Origin: DATBLE01 sp963808815
GTDB lineage: Bacteria > Actinomycetota > Thermoleophilia > Gaiellales > Gaiellaceae
NCBI GenBank assembly: GCA_963808815.1
Contig: CAWEGI010000015.1
Location: forward strand, 310,001-374,000
Length of the DNA stretch: 64,000 nt
Direction: 5' to 3'
Below are positions 1 to 9,125 of the stretch, in pieces. Numbering within the stretch: position 1 is the stretch's first letter; each line of letters starts with the position of its first letter. Under the pieces are notes generated by a model that was not told the DNA's origin, searched no databases, and saw only the letters and a list, made by a program, of their open reading frames with translations. Made by a program: the position numbers and the translations under genes.

Positions 1-237
1 CTCCTCTTCGAGTGGCGCGGTGCGCTCTTCCGCGTCCGCCTCGCGCGGATGCGCCTCGGCGTGCAGCCCGAGCCGGATTCCTCGGCCGGACCGCGGCCGT
101 ACCGGGCAGTCGCCGCGACGGGGCTCGCCCTGCTCGGCGCGGCCGCGTTCCTCGCCGGCGCAGTAGCGATCGTCTGGCCTCTATGGGCGGCCGGCATCGC
201 GCTCGTCGCGGGCGCGCTGCTCGTCCAGCGCGGCTAA
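1..237 (+). CDS. Membrane protein, C-terminal fragment
   Basis: The reading frame is open from base 1, so the start lies outside the window. Only the last 78 residues are present. After a basic, polar stretch there is an almost unbroken hydrophobic region (about residues 37-76, rich in Ala, Leu and Val) that fits two closely spaced membrane helices, and the chain ends three residues after it. No family can be named from this piece. Its TAA stop overlaps the TAG stop of the convergent gltX gene by two bases. Confidence 0.5.
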   Translation, partial: LLFEWRGALFRVRLARMRLGVQPEPDSSAGPRPYRAVAATGLALLGAAAFLAGAVAIVWPLWAAGIALVAGALLVQRG

Positions 238-1539
238 CGAGCAGCCGTCCTGGCCTCCCGGATGCGCGCGAGCGTCTCGTCGCGGCCGAGCAGCTCGATG
301 CTCTCGAACAGGCCGGGCGAGACGGTCGAGCCGGTGACCGCGACGCGGATCGGCTGGAACGCCTGACGCGGCTTCTGGCCGACCCGCTCCGCGAGGTCGC
401 GCAGCGCCTGCTCGATCGCCTCCGCCGTGAACGGCTCGACGCCCGCGAGCGTCTCCTCCGCGGCGGCGAGCACGTCGGCGTCGAGCGTCACTCCGGTTTC
501 CATCGATTCTGCGTCGCTGCCGTTCCGGCGCTCGAACAGGAAGCCGGCGAAGTCTGGGAACTGGCCGAGGCGCTCGATCTTCTCCTGGACGAGCGGCGCG
601 GCAGCTCGGATCCGCTCCTCGGGCCAGTCATAGCCCTGCTCGCGCAGGTAGGTGACGAGCGCGTCGCGCGTACTCCTCCGGCGGCAGCGCACGCAGGTAG
701 GTGCCGTTCAGCCAGTCGAGCTTCTGGTAATCGAGTGTCGCGGGACTGGCCCCGACGCGCTCGAGCGTGAACCGGCCGACGAGCTCGTCGGGGGCCATGA
801 TCGTCGTCTCGCCGTCGGGCGCCCAGCCGAGCAGCGCGAGGAAGTTCATCAGCGCCGGGGGGATGTAGCCGGCCGCGCGGAACTCGTCGACCGACGTCGC
901 ACCGTGGCGCTTGGACAGCTTCTTGCCGTCGTCTCCGAGAACGTCCGGCACGTGGGCGTAGACCGGAGGCTCGTGTCCGAGCGCGGAGAGAATCTGGAGC
1001 TGCTTCGGCGTGTTCGAGACGTGGTCGCGGCCGCGGATCACGTGCGTGATCCCGTCGTCCATGTCCTCGACCGGGTTGGCGAAGTTGTAGGTCGGCCGGC
1101 CGTCCGAGCGCACGAGCACGACGTCCTCGAGCTTCTCGTTCGGCACCTCGATCCTGCCCAGCACGGCGTCCTCCCACGCGGTCACGCCCTCGTCGGGCAT
1201 CCGGAAGCGGATCGCGCCCTCGTCCTCGTATGCCCTGCTGTCGGCGAGGAGGCGCTGGGCGAGCTCGCGGCAGCGGTCCATCGCGTCGAGCTGGAAGCTG
1301 ACGGGCCCGTCCCAGTCGATCCCGAGCCAGGCGAGCGAGCGCTGGATCTGCTCCGTCGCCTCCGCCACCTCACGGCTCGTGTCGGTGTTCTCGATCCGCA
1401 GCAGGCACTCGCCCCCCCGCCCGCGGGCGAACAGCCAGTTGAACAGGAACGTGCGCACGCCGCCGATGTGCAGGAAGCCCGTGGGGCTCGGCGCCATGCG
1501 GACTCGGACGGCCTGCCCCGCTCCGGCGCCTCCGCTCAT
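234..1539 (-). CDS. gltX: Glutamyl-tRNA synthetase (frameshifted in this sequence)
   Basis: Class I aminoacyl-tRNA synthetase that charges tRNA-Glu in the cytoplasm. The HIGH-type signature PSPTGFLHIGG is at residues 17-27 and the KMSKS-type signature KLSKR at about 207-211, in the usual order. After the words PPEEYA the frame breaks at about 661-670, inside a GCGCG run. Removing one base joins it to DALVTYLREQGYDW and a normal C-terminal tRNA-binding domain that ends at 234. The repaired length is about 434 residues, slightly short for the family. The start ATG has GGAGG six bases upstream. It follows the MFS exporter gene by 25 bases and probably shares its transcript. A true pseudogene is unlikely for an essential enzyme unless a second copy exists. 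Confidence 0.9.
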
Positions 1540-1564
1540 CGATCGCCTCCGTCGAGCCTGCGGC

Positions 1565-2815
1565 TCATGCCGTGATGGTAGTGGGCGCTCCGATCCGGCC
1601 GATCCGCCAGACCGACGGGATCAGCAGCATGCAGGAGTTCAGGGCGAGAATCGCACCTGCTGCGATCCAGGCAGTGTCCGAGACGCCGATTCCGGCCGCG
1701 AGCAGTCCGGCTCCGACGAAGCCGAGGGGTGTCAGCACGAACGACCCGAGGGCGTCGTACGAGCTGACCCGCGACTGCGCATGCTCGGGCACCTCGCGCT
1801 GGAAGATCGTGAACCAGAGCGTCAAGTGGATCGCGATCCCGAGGCCGCCGAAGAACGACGCGGCGGCGATCACCCAGGTCGGCGCATGCAGAGCCAGCGT
1901 GACGAGCTGGAGGCAGAAGAGCATCGGCCAGAGCACGCAGGCGACCAGCGGCAGCCTGGGGCGGTAGCGCAGGGCGACGGCTCCACCGACGACGGCTCCG
2001 ATCCCGCTCGCGACCAGGATCTTGGCCCACGCGCCGGCCCCGCCGAGGTGCTCCTTCGCGACGATCGGACCGAGCACCGACCAGAACATGAAGAAGAAGT
2101 TCCCGAGCCCGAAGATCACCACGGTCGACCACAGCCAGGTGCGCGAGGTGAACTCGCGCCAGCCCTCGCGGAGCTCGTGCAGGAAATGGGTGTGTTCCGT
2201 TCGCAACGCGCGCGGTGCGACGCGGATGCGGGTGAGCAGGAGCGCCGCCCCGACGAAAGAGGCGGCGTCGATCGCGAGCGCGATCCCCGGGCTGCCGGCG
2301 ACGACGATCACACCGCCGACGGCGGGTCCGACGACGAAGATCAGGTTCCGCATCATCCCGCGCAGCGCGTTCGCCTCCTGGAGCCGCTCGTCGCTGACCG
2401 TCTGCGGGACGAGGCCGGTCTCGGCCGGGATCACGAACGAGTCCGCCGCTCCGTAGACGATCTGCAGGCCGACCAGCAGGCCGATCGTGGCCTGGTCGGA
2501 CAGGACGACGGCGGCGGTCGCAGCCTGGGCCAGGCCCTGTCCGATCGCCGCTCCGACGAGGATCCGGTTGCGCGGGAGCCGGTCCGAGAGCACTCCGCCG
2601 TAGAGGACGAGCGCCCCGTTCGCGAGCTGGCGGCCGGCGAAGACGATCGCGAGGTAGAGCGGCTTCGGCGTTCCCGTCAAGTCGAGGACGGCGAAGGCGA
2701 GGGCGATCCCCGCGACCGAGTCGCCGAGGGTCGAGATCGTCGACGCGGAGAAGAAGAGGCGGTACGGACGCTCGGAAAGCGGCGCCAGACGGCCCGGCAG
2801 GGACAGGGACGGCAC
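1565..2815 (-). CDS. MFS transporter, exporter type
   Basis: Major facilitator superfamily permease of 416 residues with about twelve hydrophobic segments. The motif GGVLSDRLPR at about residues 73-82 matches the loop 2-3 MFS signature (GxLaDrxgrr), and the overall pattern resembles the MFS_3/EntS-like efflux group. The substrate cannot be predicted. The start is a GTG at 2815 placed seven bases after a TACGCT box, which suggests a leaderless mRNA. That box is shared with the divergent endonuclease IV gene. gltX lies 25 bases downstream on the same strand, so the transporter may be the first gene of a two-gene transcript. Confidence 0.85.
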   Translation of the reverse strand: MPSLSLPGRLAPLSERPYRLFFSASTISTLGDSVAGIALAFAVLDLTGTPKPLYLAIVFAGRQLANGALVLYGGVLSDRLPRNRILVGAAIGQGLAQAATAAVVLSDQATIGLLVGLQIVYGAADSFVIPAETGLVPQTVSDERLQEANALRGMMRNLIFVVGPAVGGVIVVAGSPGIALAIDAASFVGAALLLTRIRVAPRALRTEHTHFLHELREGWREFTSRTWLWSTVVIFGLGNFFFMFWSVLGPIVAKEHLGGAGAWAKILVASGIGAVVGGAVALRYRPRLPLVACVLWPMLFCLQLVTLALHAPTWVIAAASFFGGLGIAIHLTLWFTIFQREVPEHAQSRVSSYDALGSFVLTPLGFVGAGLLAAGIGVSDTAWIAAGAILALNSCMLLIPSVWRIGRIGAPTTITA

Positions 2816-2821
2816 GGTGGG

Positions 2822-2828
2822 TAGCGTA
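2822..2828. promoter_or_regulatory. Shared symmetric -10 element for two divergent leaderless genes
   Basis: The heptamer TAGCGTA reads as TAGCGT on the plus strand (2822-2827) and as TACGCT on the minus strand (2828-2823). Each lies exactly seven bases from a GTG start: 2835 for endonuclease IV and 2815 for the MFS transporter. The two start codons are separated by only 19 bases. The -10 match and spacing are seen directly; promoter function is inferred. Confidence 0.6.
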
Positions 2829-2834
2829 CGCCCG

Positions 2835-3687
2835 GTGCTGTACGGCGCTCACTGTTCCGGAGGGATCAAGAAGGCGCTCGATCACGCGGGCGAGCTCGAC
2901 GCCGACGCGCTCCAGCTCTTCGTCCAGAGCCCGCGTGCATGGCGCTTCCCCGAACACGACCCCAGGGACCTCGAGGCCTTCCGCGAGCGCCGCCGCGAGC
3001 TCGACATCGGCGCGGTCCTCGTCCACGCGCTCTACCTCGTCAACCTCGCCAGCCCGAACGACGAGTTCTACGAGAAGAGCGTCGCCACGATGAGCTCGAC
3101 CATGGACGCAGCGTGCGCGATCGAGGCGGACGGCGTCGTCCTCCATGTCGGGTCGCACCTGGGTGCTGGGTTCGAGCCCGGTCTGGAGCGCGCGGTTCCG
3201 GCGCTGAGGCAGATCCTCGAGCACTGCGTCGGACACGACCTGGCTCCTGATGGAGAACTCCGCGGGGGCCGGCGGGACGATCGGGCGCTCGCTGGACGAG
3301 CTCGCCGTGCTGTTCGACGCCTGCGACCGGCACGAGCGCCTCGGCGTCTGCCTGGACTCCTGCCACCTGTGGGTGTCCGGCTACGACGTGACCGACCGGA
3401 CCGACCTCGACGGGCTGGTCGGCCAGCTCGGCGAGCGGATCGGCATCGACCGCCTGCGCGCGCTCCACGTGAACGACGCCGAGGCGCCGCTCGGCTCCAA
3501 CCGCGACCGCCACGCGAACATGCTGGAGGGCGAGCTGGGCGAGGGCCTCGGCACGTTCCTCGCGCACCCCGCGTTCCAGGAGCTTCCGGCGGTGATGGAG
3601 GTTCCAGGCCCCGACGGCCACGGTGCGGACGCCGGCGAGATGCGCAAGCTCCGCGAGCTCCACGCCCGCGGACTGGCCGCGGCGTAG
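2835..3687 (+). CDS. nfo: Endonuclease IV, AP endonuclease (frameshifted in this sequence)
   Basis: Zinc-dependent apurinic/apyrimidinic endonuclease (AP_endonuc_2, TIM barrel) of base excision repair. Visible family landmarks are GAHCSGGIKKAL near the N-terminus, VLHVGSHLG, LLMENSAGAGGTIG, CLDSCHLWVSGYD, LHVNDAEAPLGSNRDRH and VMEVPG at the C-terminus, in the order expected. The frame shifts by one base at about 3225-3240 between CVGHD and TTWLLMENSAG. Repaired length is about 283 residues, normal for the family. A GTG at 2817 is in frame, but the GTG at 2835 is preferred because TAGCGT lies seven bases before it. The gene is followed by a perfect 28-base palindrome. Confidence 0.85.
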
Positions 3688-3688
3688 T

Positions 3689-3716
3689 GCAGTGACAGGC
3701 TCGAGCCTGTCACTGC
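3689..3716. terminator. 28-base perfect palindrome between convergent genes
   Basis: Starting two bases after the endonuclease IV stop there is a perfect inverted repeat with core GTGACAGGCT/AGCCTGTCAC and no loop other than the central CG. It sits 13 bases from the stop of the convergent Cys-rich gene, so it can end transcription from both sides. There is no strong T run. It shares GTGACAGG with hairpins at 47597 and 53134. Confidence 0.65.
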
Positions 3717-3728
3717 TCGGGACCCTGC

Positions 3729-4133
3729 TCAGCGAACCTGGGCGAACACGCGGAACGTCGGGCGGTCGAGCGGGAGCTCGGAGAACTCGGGGTTCACGCA
3801 GCCGAGGTCGTCGCCCCGGTTGCGGTAGGTCTCCTCGACCTCGACCCGGCACATGGGCAGCGGCTCCCGCACCGACCGCACCGCGCCGAACCCGCCGCGT
3901 CGGACCTCGGCCTCGTGCAGCAGGTCGACGTCGATCTCGACCTCGTAGACCTTCTGCATGCAGCCGATGTACGTGTGCCCGAACTCCTCGTAGGCATAGA
4001 CGAACGGGCAGGCACGGTCGATGCACGCGGCCGGGTAGACGATCTTGTCGCAGTGCACACCGCACCGCCGGCATTCGACTTCGTCCTGTGGTCTGAGCGG
4101 GAGCGACTGGGTCGCTGTCCGTACGCGTTTCAT
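3729..4133 (-). CDS. Cysteine-rich conserved-looking protein of unknown function
   Basis: A 134-residue protein that I do not recognise. The N-terminal half holds CRRCGVHC followed by single cysteines in AACIDRACP and IGCMQ, a spacing that could bind zinc or an iron-sulfur cluster. The C-terminal half is acidic and charged and ends with LDRPTFRVFAQVR. No signal peptide or membrane segment is visible. The ATG at 4133 (MKRVRT) is preferred to an in-frame start at 4169 because the residues before it look non-coding. A CACAAT box lies six bases upstream, which is weak support for a leaderless start. It is convergent with endonuclease IV and divergent from the Ca2+/H+ antiporter. Confidence 0.6.
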   Translation of the reverse strand: MKRVRTATQSLPLRPQDEVECRRCGVHCDKIVYPAACIDRACPFVYAYEEFGHTYIGCMQKVYEVEIDVDLLHEAEVRRGGFGAVRSVREPLPMCRVEVEETYRNRGDDLGCVNPEFSELPLDRPTFRVFAQVR

Positions 4134-4233
4134 AGGGTGATTGTGGGCATCGGGTTTCGGGCTGCGCAAGTCTTGACAAACGGCCCGCGTTCAGGCATGG
4201 CGCCTCACCGGCGCCCGGGTAGGCTTGGGCGTC

Positions 4234-5272
4234 GTGGCGCGCAGGCTCCTCTGGGCATCGCTCGGCCTCGCGCCGATCACGATGATCGTCCGGTTCGCGT
4301 TCGACGTGGGCGACGTCGCGCTGTTCGCGCTCGCCGCGATCTCGCTCATCCCGCTCGCGTGGCTGATCGGGGAGGCGACGGAGCACGCGGCCAAGCAGAC
4401 CGGGCCCGGGGATCGGAGGCTTCCTCAATGCCACCTTCGGCAACGCCCCCGAACTGATCATCGCGCTCTTTGCGGTCAACGACGGCCTGGTCGAGGTCGT
4501 TCGCGGATCGCTGACGGGCAGCGTGGTCGGCAACCTGCTGCTGGTCCTCGGGTTCTCGCTGGTCGTCGGGCCGACGAAGGAGATCGACCGCCGCTCCGGA
4601 CTGATCTCGGTCGGACTGGTGCTCGCCGCCACGCTCCTCTTCACGGTCGTCACGATCCCCGACTGGAACGGCGGGACGAGCCCGCACACACTGGAGGTCC
4701 TCTCGATTCCCGTGTCGGTCGCGCTGCTGCTCGTGTACTTGGGCGTGACCGCCTGGCAGCTGCAACGCCACCGCCTGTTGCACACTTCGGCGGATTCCGA
4801 CACGACCGCGTGGCCCATGCGGCTCACGCTGGCCACGCTGGCGGTCGCAACGGTGGCGACGGCGATCATCGCCGAGATCCTCGTCGGATCGATCGAGGTC
4901 TTCGCAGAAGAGTTGCACCTGAGCGACTTCTTCGTCGCGGCGGTGATCGTCGCCATCGTCGGCAACGCGGCGGAGCACGGGGGCGCCGTGATCGTCGCCC
5001 GCCGCGGCCGCGTCAAGCTGGCAACCGAGATCGCCGTCTCCTCCAGCGCCCAGGTCGCCGTCTTCCTGATCCCTGCGGTCGCCGTCCTCTCGTGGGCGAT
5101 CAACCCTCTGTCGCTCGCGTTCCGCCAGGTCGAGATCGCCGTGATGGGAGGCGCGGCGATCCTGGCCGCCCTGATGCTCTACCGGGGGCGGTCGAGCAGC
5201 TGGCGTGGCTGGGTGCTGCTCGCCGGCTACGCGGTGGCTGCGGCCGTCTTCTACAAGGCGGGAGGACGCTGA
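4234..5272 (+). CDS. cax: Ca2+/H+ antiporter, CAX/ChaA family (frameshifted in this sequence)
   Basis: Inner-membrane calcium/proton exchanger. The two signature repeats are both visible: GNAPELIIALFA in the first half and GNAAEHGGAV in the second half, each carrying the acidic residue used for ion binding. About eleven hydrophobic segments are present. The frame breaks at about 4405-4411 in a CCCGGGGA run, where removing one G joins KQTGPG to IGGFLNATFGNAPEL. The repaired length is about 345 residues, typical for the family. The start GTG 4234 lies eight bases after TAGGCT (4220-4225), which rules out the in-frame TTG at 4225 if the mRNA is leaderless. The stop is four bases from that of the convergent hydrolase gene. 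Confidence 0.88.
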
Positions 5273-5275
5273 GAT

Positions 5276-6568
5276 CTAGCCGAAGGTCGCCGGTGTCCGG
5301 GTGACCGGGTAGGTCGCCCAGTACAGCTTCGCGACCGTACCGTCCGTCTCGCGGACGACGCGCAGCAGCTCGCCGCGCTCGCGCCCCTCGGACACCCGAA
5401 AACTGTCACGGCCGGCCGGCTCGAAGACGGAGACCGCCCGCGGCTTGTCACTCTCCGCAGGGCGGGCGCGCAGTCTGCCGTCCTCCCACCAGAAGACGAA
5501 CGGCGTCCCCTCCGTCCACCAGGTTCCCAGCAGCTCCTCGACCTCGGGCGGCGGCACGCCTTCCGGGCGCCAGGGTTCCTGCCCGGCCGGGAAGAGCTCG
5601 AGCGCCTTCTCCGCTAGCTCCAGCGTGATCTCCTCCACGGCCGCCGACGGTGTCGATGCGTTGGTCGCCAGCGCGGCACCGACGCCCTCGCGGCGGCGGC
5701 CCAGCAGCATCGCCAGGAACCCCGGCATCGCGCCCCCGTGCCCGAAGAAGACGCGCTCGCCGCTCCGCACGAGCTGGAGCCCGAGCCCGTGCCCGAGCGT
5801 CCAGTCCTCGGGGTCGTCCATGATCTGCACCTGGTGCATGGCCTCGATCGAGGCGAGGTGCACCGCCCACCGGCAGAGGTCGGACGGCGTACTCCAGAGG
5901 CTGCCGACCGCCTCGACACCGTCGCCTTCCAGCGAGGGCTCCGGCCGGAGCGTGCGGGCGTACGGCTCGACGTAGTAACCGAGAGCCGCTGGGTCGACGG
6001 AGTGCCACGTCGTCCGGCGGAGGCCGCAGGGGCCGATCAGCTGCTCGTCGACGAAGGTGGGGAACGGGGTGTTCGCCACGCGCGTGACGAGCTCGCCGAG
6101 CAGGGCGTACGCGAGGTTCGAGTAGTGCCAGCGCTCGCCGGCCGGAAGCACGAGTTCGGCCTCGGCGAGGCGGGCGACCAGCTCGGCGCCGCTCGGGAAC
6201 CGGAGCGACTCCCAGACCTCGCCGGGCGGCTCGCGCTGGAGGCCCGAGCTGTGCGCGAGCAGCCTGCGAACAGTGAGGTCGCCGAACCGCGCCTCCCGCA
6301 GGTGCCGCTCGAGCGGGTCGTCGAGCGCGATCTTCCCCTCCTCGGCGAGGAGCATCACCGCCGCCGCGGTGAACGTCTTCGTGATCGAGCCGATGCGGAA
6401 CTGGGTGTCGGTGGTCGCGTCACGCCCCTCGGCGGCAATCCCGACCGTGTCCCCCCAGGCGATCTCTCCGCCGCGGTAGACGGCCGCCGACACGCTGGGT
6501 AGCCGGTAGCGGGCCTGGCCGCGCCGCAGGATCTCGCTCAGCTGGTGCTCAGGCTGCTGCGAGGACAC
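5276..6568 (-). CDS. Serine hydrolase, beta-lactamase/DD-peptidase fold (class C-like)
   Basis: Protein of 430 residues of the beta-lactamase/esterase EstB/AmpC family. SITK at residues 61-64 is the SxxK nucleophile motif, YSN at 149-151 is the second catalytic motif, and HGGAMPG is the third box (HGG in place of KTG). The last ~100 residues form a separate beta-rich extension, as in Pab87/EstB-like peptidases and esterases. The substrate could be a D-amino peptide or an ester; sequence does not decide. No signal peptide is seen, so it is probably cytoplasmic. The start is GTG 6568, which overlaps the end of the threonine aldolase gene by 20 bases, so the two genes should be translated from one mRNA. 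Confidence 0.82.
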   Translation of the reverse strand: MSSQQPEHQLSEILRRGQARYRLPSVSAAVYRGGEIAWGDTVGIAAEGRDATTDTQFRIGSITKTFTAAAVMLLAEEGKIALDDPLERHLREARFGDLTVRRLLAHSSGLQREPPGEVWESLRFPSGAELVARLAEAELVLPAGERWHYSNLAYALLGELVTRVANTPFPTFVDEQLIGPCGLRRTTWHSVDPAALGYYVEPYARTLRPEPSLEGDGVEAVGSLWSTPSDLCRWAVHLASIEAMHQVQIMDDPEDWTLGHGLGLQLVRSGERVFFGHGGAMPGFLAMLLGRRREGVGAALATNASTPSAAVEEITLELAEKALELFPAGQEPWRPEGVPPPEVEELLGTWWTEGTPFVFWWEDGRLRARPAESDKPRAVSVFEPAGRDSFRVSEGRERGELLRVVRETDGTVAKLYWATYPVTRTPATFG

Positions 6569-7583
6569 CGAGCGCCCTGGGGATGAGCTCGATCGCCTGG
6601 TCGACGTCGTCGTCGATGACGCCGAGGTGGGTGGCGACGCGCAGGACGCCGGGGCGGAGACGGCCGACGAGGACACCCTCGGCACGGATGCGTGCTTGCG
6701 CGTCCCCGACGTCGATGCCAATCGAGCCGACGTCGATGCCGACGAAGTTCGTCTCGGTCGCGTCGACGTCGACGGGTAGTCCAGCGGCCGCGAGGCCCGC
6801 GGCCAGGCGCTTCGCCCGCGCGTGGTCCTCGGCGAGGCGCTCGACATTGTGGTCGAGCGCGTAGAGCATCCCCGCCGCGACGACGCCTGCCTGGCGGAGC
6901 GCGCCGCCGAACAGGAACTTCAGCCGCCAGGCCTCCTCGATCCGCTCGTCGGAGCCGGCGAGGATCGCGCCCATCGCGCAGCCCAGTCCCTTCGAGAAGC
7001 AGATCTGCACAGTGTCGGCAAGCCGCCCGTAGTCGGCAGCCGGAATGCCGGACGCGACCGAGGCGTTCATCAACCGGGCGCCGTCGAGATGAACGTGCAG
7101 CCCGAGCTCGTGGGCGGCGCCGATCGAGGCCGCCAGTTCGTCGGTCGGCCAGACGCGCCCGCCTGCGCTGCGATGCGTTTGCTCGAGGACGACGATCCGC
7201 GCCGGCTGGAGCCAGTCCGCGGTCGCGACCGACTCACGGATCTGCTCGGGGGTGATCCGGCCGGCGTGTCCCGTCAGCGGCCGGGCGATCAGCCCGGAGT
7301 GGACCGCCGGCCCGCCCGCCTCGAAGATCAGGATGTGGGTCCGCTCCTCGGCGATCAGCTGACCCCCCGGGCGCGTCAGGACGCGCAGGGCGATCTGGTT
7401 TGCCATCGTCGCCGTCGGCAGGAAGAGCGCGCGCTCGTGCCCGAGCAGCTCGGCCGCGCGTCGCTGGAGCTCGTTGACGGTCGGATCCTCCTGCTCCTGC
7501 TCGTCACCGACGTCGGCGGCCGCCATGGCCGCGAGCATCTCCGCCGACGGCTTCGTCGCGGTGTCGGAGCGAAGGTCGATCAT
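6549..7583 (-). CDS. ltaE: Low-specificity threonine aldolase
   Basis: PLP-dependent fold-type I aldolase, 344 residues, that cleaves threonine or allo-threonine to glycine and acetaldehyde. It begins with the family hallmark MIDLRSDTATKP. HLDGAR (Asp167) contacts the PLP ring nitrogen and FSKGLGCAMG carries Lys198, the expected Schiff-base lysine. The glycine produced could feed the glycine cleavage operon 2 kb downstream, but that link is only inference. The start ATG is eight bases after TAGGCT (7592-7597), a leaderless arrangement. It overlaps the downstream serine hydrolase gene. Confidence 0.9.
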   Translation of the reverse strand: MIDLRSDTATKPSAEMLAAMAAADVGDEQEQEDPTVNELQRRAAELLGHERALFLPTATMANQIALRVLTRPGGQLIAEERTHILIFEAGGPAVHSGLIARPLTGHAGRITPEQIRESVATADWLQPARIVVLEQTHRSAGGRVWPTDELAASIGAAHELGLHVHLDGARLMNASVASGIPAADYGRLADTVQICFSKGLGCAMGAILAGSDERIEEAWRLKFLFGGALRQAGVVAAGMLYALDHNVERLAEDHARAKRLAAGLAAAGLPVDVDATETNFVGIDVGSIGIDVGDAQARIRAEGVLVGRLRPGVLRVATHLGVIDDDVDQAIELIPRALGVLAAA

Positions 7584-7848
7584 CGACGAGGAGCCTAACG
7601 ACGGCCCTGTTGCCCTGCCCCGGGTACGCCCCGCGGCCCCGTCCACGCCCCCACCCAGGGTGGGGAAGCATCCCTCCGCCCTCGCGGACGACGCTATCGC
7701 GTAATCCGTGCCCGAGGTTGAACCGGTTCGGGTCGATTCGGTGCCGATCTTCCCACCGCCACGCGCTCGCGGGCCGGCGGGCCCTCCGACCCCGTGGCTG
7801 CGTGCGCCCACCCACCCCGGGCCTGCGCGGCCCGCTAGCGTGGAGCTC
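7584..7848. other. 265-base divergent intergenic region
   Basis: GC-rich spacer between threonine aldolase (minus) and rlmN (plus). It holds a TAGGCT box at 7592-7597 for the left gene and a TAGCGT box at 7836-7841 for rlmN. The middle is C-rich and low in complexity, with several CCACCC and CCCGG runs. I see no small gene, riboswitch or clear operator in it. Confidence 0.5.
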
Positions 7849-8835
7849 GTGGATCTCGCCCTCCTCGAGGACAAACTCGCCGAGCGCGGCCAGCCTGCCT
7901 ACCGGGCTCAGCAGGTCTGGGAGTGGACGGCCCGCGGCGTAGCCGGGTACGAGACGATGACGAACGTCCCCGCCGGACTCCGAGCCGAGCTGGCAGCGGG
8001 CGTCCCGTTCTCGACGCTCGAGCTCGAGCGCCAGGCGGAGGCGCGCGACGGCACCGTGAAGGCGTTGTTCGGCACGTCGGACGGCAAGCCGGTCGAGGCG
8101 GTTCTGATGCGGTACCGCGACGGCCGCCGCTCCATCTGTCTCTCGTCGCAGTCGGGCTGCCCCTTGACGTGCACGTTCTGCGCGACCGGGCAGATGCGTT
8201 TCGGGCGCAACCTGACTGCCTCGGAGATCCTCGATCAGGCGCTCCACTTCCGCAGGATCGAGCCGGTCGACCACTGCGTGTTCATGGGCATGGGCGAGCC
8301 GATGCTCAACCTCGACGCCGTGTTGGACGCCGCCCGCCGGCTCCCGGATCTCGGCATCACGCATCGTCGCACGACCATCTCGACGGTGGGCTGGCTGCCG
8401 GGGCTACGCCGCTTCGTCGACGAGGTGGACGAGCCGATCCGGTTGGCCCTCTCGGTCCACACTGCAGATCCCGCGCTCCGCTCGCGGCTCATGCCGGTGA
8501 ACGACCGCTACCCGCTCGAGGACGTGATCGCCGAGTGCCGCCGATACGTCTCGTTACGTCGCCGCAAGGTGTTCGTCGAGTACGTGATGCTGGCCGGCGT
8601 GAACGACAGTCCGGAACAGGCGGCCAAGCTCGCGGCATTGCTCGATCGGGAGGCATTCAAGGTGAACCTGATTCCGTACAACCCGACCGGCGCGTTCGAC
8701 GGCTCGTCGCGCGCGGCGATCGCGGCGTTCAAGGCAGCGCTCGGCCGGGCGGGCCTGCCGGCGACGGTGCGCTTGACCCGGGGGCGGGACATCGACGCCG
8801 CCTGCGGACAGCTCGCGGCGCGCGCAGCGGCCTAG
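7849..8835 (+). CDS. rlmN: 23S rRNA/tRNA adenine-C2 methyltransferase RlmN
   Basis: Radical-SAM methylase that methylates C2 of A2503 in 23S rRNA and A37 of some tRNAs. The cluster motif CxxxCxxC is seen as CPLTCTFC at residues 104-111, followed by the SAM-binding region MGMGEPMLN. The second catalytic cysteine is Cys319 in RGRDIDAACGQL near the C-terminus, the residue that becomes methylated in this family. The 328-residue length is normal. The start is set at GTG 7849 because TAGCGT (7836-7841) lies exactly seven bases upstream; a GTG at 7840 and upstream in-frame starts are less likely. The TAG stop overlaps the stop of the convergent small gene within a CTAG. Confidence 0.93.
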   Translation: MDLALLEDKLAERGQPAYRAQQVWEWTARGVAGYETMTNVPAGLRAELAAGVPFSTLELERQAEARDGTVKALFGTSDGKPVEAVLMRYRDGRRSICLSSQSGCPLTCTFCATGQMRFGRNLTASEILDQALHFRRIEPVDHCVFMGMGEPMLNLDAVLDAARRLPDLGITHRRTTISTVGWLPGLRRFVDEVDEPIRLALSVHTADPALRSRLMPVNDRYPLEDVIAECRRYVSLRRRKVFVEYVMLAGVNDSPEQAAKLAALLDREAFKVNLIPYNPTGAFDGSSRAAIAAFKAALGRAGLPATVRLTRGRDIDAACGQLAARAAA

Positions 8836-9077
8836 CCGTAGAGGGGAGCCGATGCGACCCAGGCGCGGTCCGAGACGAGCTCGGCGGCGTCCTCGAGACG
8901 GCCGCGGGCGAGAAGCGACGCAACTGGGTAGAGGAGGTCCGGGCCGACGATCGGGAAGAGCCGCAGTGTGTCGAGCGTCTCCTCCGTCGTGGACGGCTCC
9001 GGCGGGCTCGCGGCGCGCCGGAGGTGCCATTTCCATTCCATAAATAGAGCATTCGGCTCGTGCGCGACCAGGGTCAA
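8832..9077 (-). CDS. Small protein of unknown function
   Basis: An 81-residue open frame with protein-like composition, including the stretches LDTLRLFPIVGPDLLYPV and LLARGRLEDAAELV, which look like two amphipathic or hydrophobic helices. No motif is recognised. The assigned start is a TTG; an ATG at 9041 (MEWKW) is an alternative. Its stop overlaps the rlmN stop by sharing CTAG, as several other convergent pairs here do, which mildly supports it as a real gene. Confidence 0.45.
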   Translation of the reverse strand: MTLVAHEPNALFMEWKWHLRRAASPPEPSTTEETLDTLRLFPIVGPDLLYPVASLLARGRLEDAAELVSDRAWVASAPLYG

Positions 9078-9125
9078 TGGGCCGTACGGCTCAATCGACG
9101 CGCCGTCGGACCCACCCCGGTCAGG

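Noticed and set aside
4173..4178. TTGACA as a -35 for the cax gene
   Set aside because: No -10 lies at the right distance; the TAGGCT next to the start is 41 bases further on.
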